22,945 nucleotides of DNA from CAZGSV01 sp964528605 (GTDB taxonomy: Bacteria; Armatimonadota; Zipacnadia; CAZGSV01): contig CAZGSV010000051.1 of the NCBI GenBank assembly GCA_964528605.1, positions 1 through 22,945 of the forward strand, in the 5' to 3' direction. The position numbers and the translations under genes were made by a program. Shown here piece after piece: positions 22,647 through 22,945 of the stretch (the first letter of the stretch is position 1; each line of letters opens with the position of its first letter). The notes beneath the pieces were generated by a model. It saw only the letters and a program-made list of their open reading frames with translations, had not been told where the DNA came from and ran no database searches.

Positions 22647-22945
22647 CTATGCTCCGGTTGAGACCACCCCGGGCCGCCCCGTCCTCGTATCGTAAATCGC
22701 CACCCGAACCTCATTCGTGTTGTTCGGGCGCGCCGCCTCCCAATACACGAACAACTGCTCGCCGACGAGCGTCCAGTGAGAATAGCGCCAGGTGTGATAG
22801 TCGCCCGGCGTCGTGCTCTTCAGCAGGGGCGCGTCCGGCGTCAGGTCAATGAACTCTCTGAGATCGGGCGAATACGCCAGGCCAGTCGCGATGTTATAGA
22901 CCGGATCGTGCCAGCCGGCGTTCGAACCCTCATATGCGAACAAGT
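22647..22945 (-). CDS. C-terminal part of a propeller-type glycosidase-like protein (partial)
   Basis: About 99 codons are visible before TAG at 22649-22647, and the gene continues beyond the right edge. The segment ATGLAYSPDLREFIDLTPDA, then HTWRYSHWTLVGEQLFVYWE and NEVRVAIYDTRTGR, has the blade rhythm of five-bladed propellers such as GH43/GH32-like enzymes. The catalytic residues lie outside the window or are not recognisable, so the family is only a suggestion. It is the first gene of an apparent two-gene unit with the GHL6-like gene. Confidence 0.6.
   Translation of the reverse strand, partial: LFAYEGSNAGWHDPVYNIATGLAYSPDLREFIDLTPDAPLLKSTTPGDYHTWRYSHWTLVGEQLFVYWEAARPNNTNEVRVAIYDTRTGRPGVVSTGA

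Overview
This is a GC-rich bacterial chromosome segment (about 65% G+C by eye) with Shine-Dalgarno-led genes and sigma70-like promoters. The gene mix suggests a free-living heterotroph such as an Armatimonadota or related metagenomic lineage: short zinc-ribbon membrane proteins, PQQ-type propellers, MalK-like ABC ATPases and many unusual glycosidases. No rRNA or marker protein here proves this, so the taxonomy is inference. I see no tRNA, rRNA or CRISPR array.

Region 1 (1-4220, + strand) is mostly RNA metabolism. It holds the tail of an unidentified gene, a CCA-adding-enzyme/poly(A)-polymerase family protein, an overlapping PHP-domain phosphoesterase (RNase AM/TrpH-like), an eight-cysteine ferredoxin and the radical-SAM tRNA methylthiotransferase MiaB. 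A 129-bp imperfect palindrome separates miaB from the convergent next block.

Region 2 (4333-12709) is an envelope and DNA-repair block. On the minus strand, a PQQ-like propeller precedes a zinc-ribbon/TM/LolA-like protein, which is translationally coupled to a membrane PilZ protein. A divergent promoter pair (7763-7838) separates these from a plus-strand MrfA-like helicase followed by two more zinc-ribbon/TM/LolA-like proteins. The three zinc-ribbon proteins are paralogues by architecture.

Region 3 (12710-14691) is accessory. A REP-associated tyrosine transposase (RAYT) is bracketed by a perfect 29-bp inverted repeat. Each repeat is a GTAG-headed two-hairpin REP element. Two copies of a second GTAG-headed family lie next to it, together with a coding-looking gene remnant. 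An AbiJ-like HEPN protein, a candidate abortive-infection protein, follows.

Region 4 (14700-22945) handles carbohydrates. It has a MalK/MsmK-type ABC ATPase divergent from a GH5 glycosidase, then a roughly 620-bp non-coding island of further GTAG-headed REP-like hairpins. After that come a GH2 glycosidase and a convergent pair: a GHL6-like putative glycosidase with a beta-galactosidase-trimerisation-like domain, and the end of a propeller-type glycosidase-like gene.

The most notable signals are the RAYT with REP families that share a GTAG head but carry different, still perfectly paired tail hairpins; the triplicated zinc-ribbon/LolA-like family; and the HEPN gene beside the repeat cluster.
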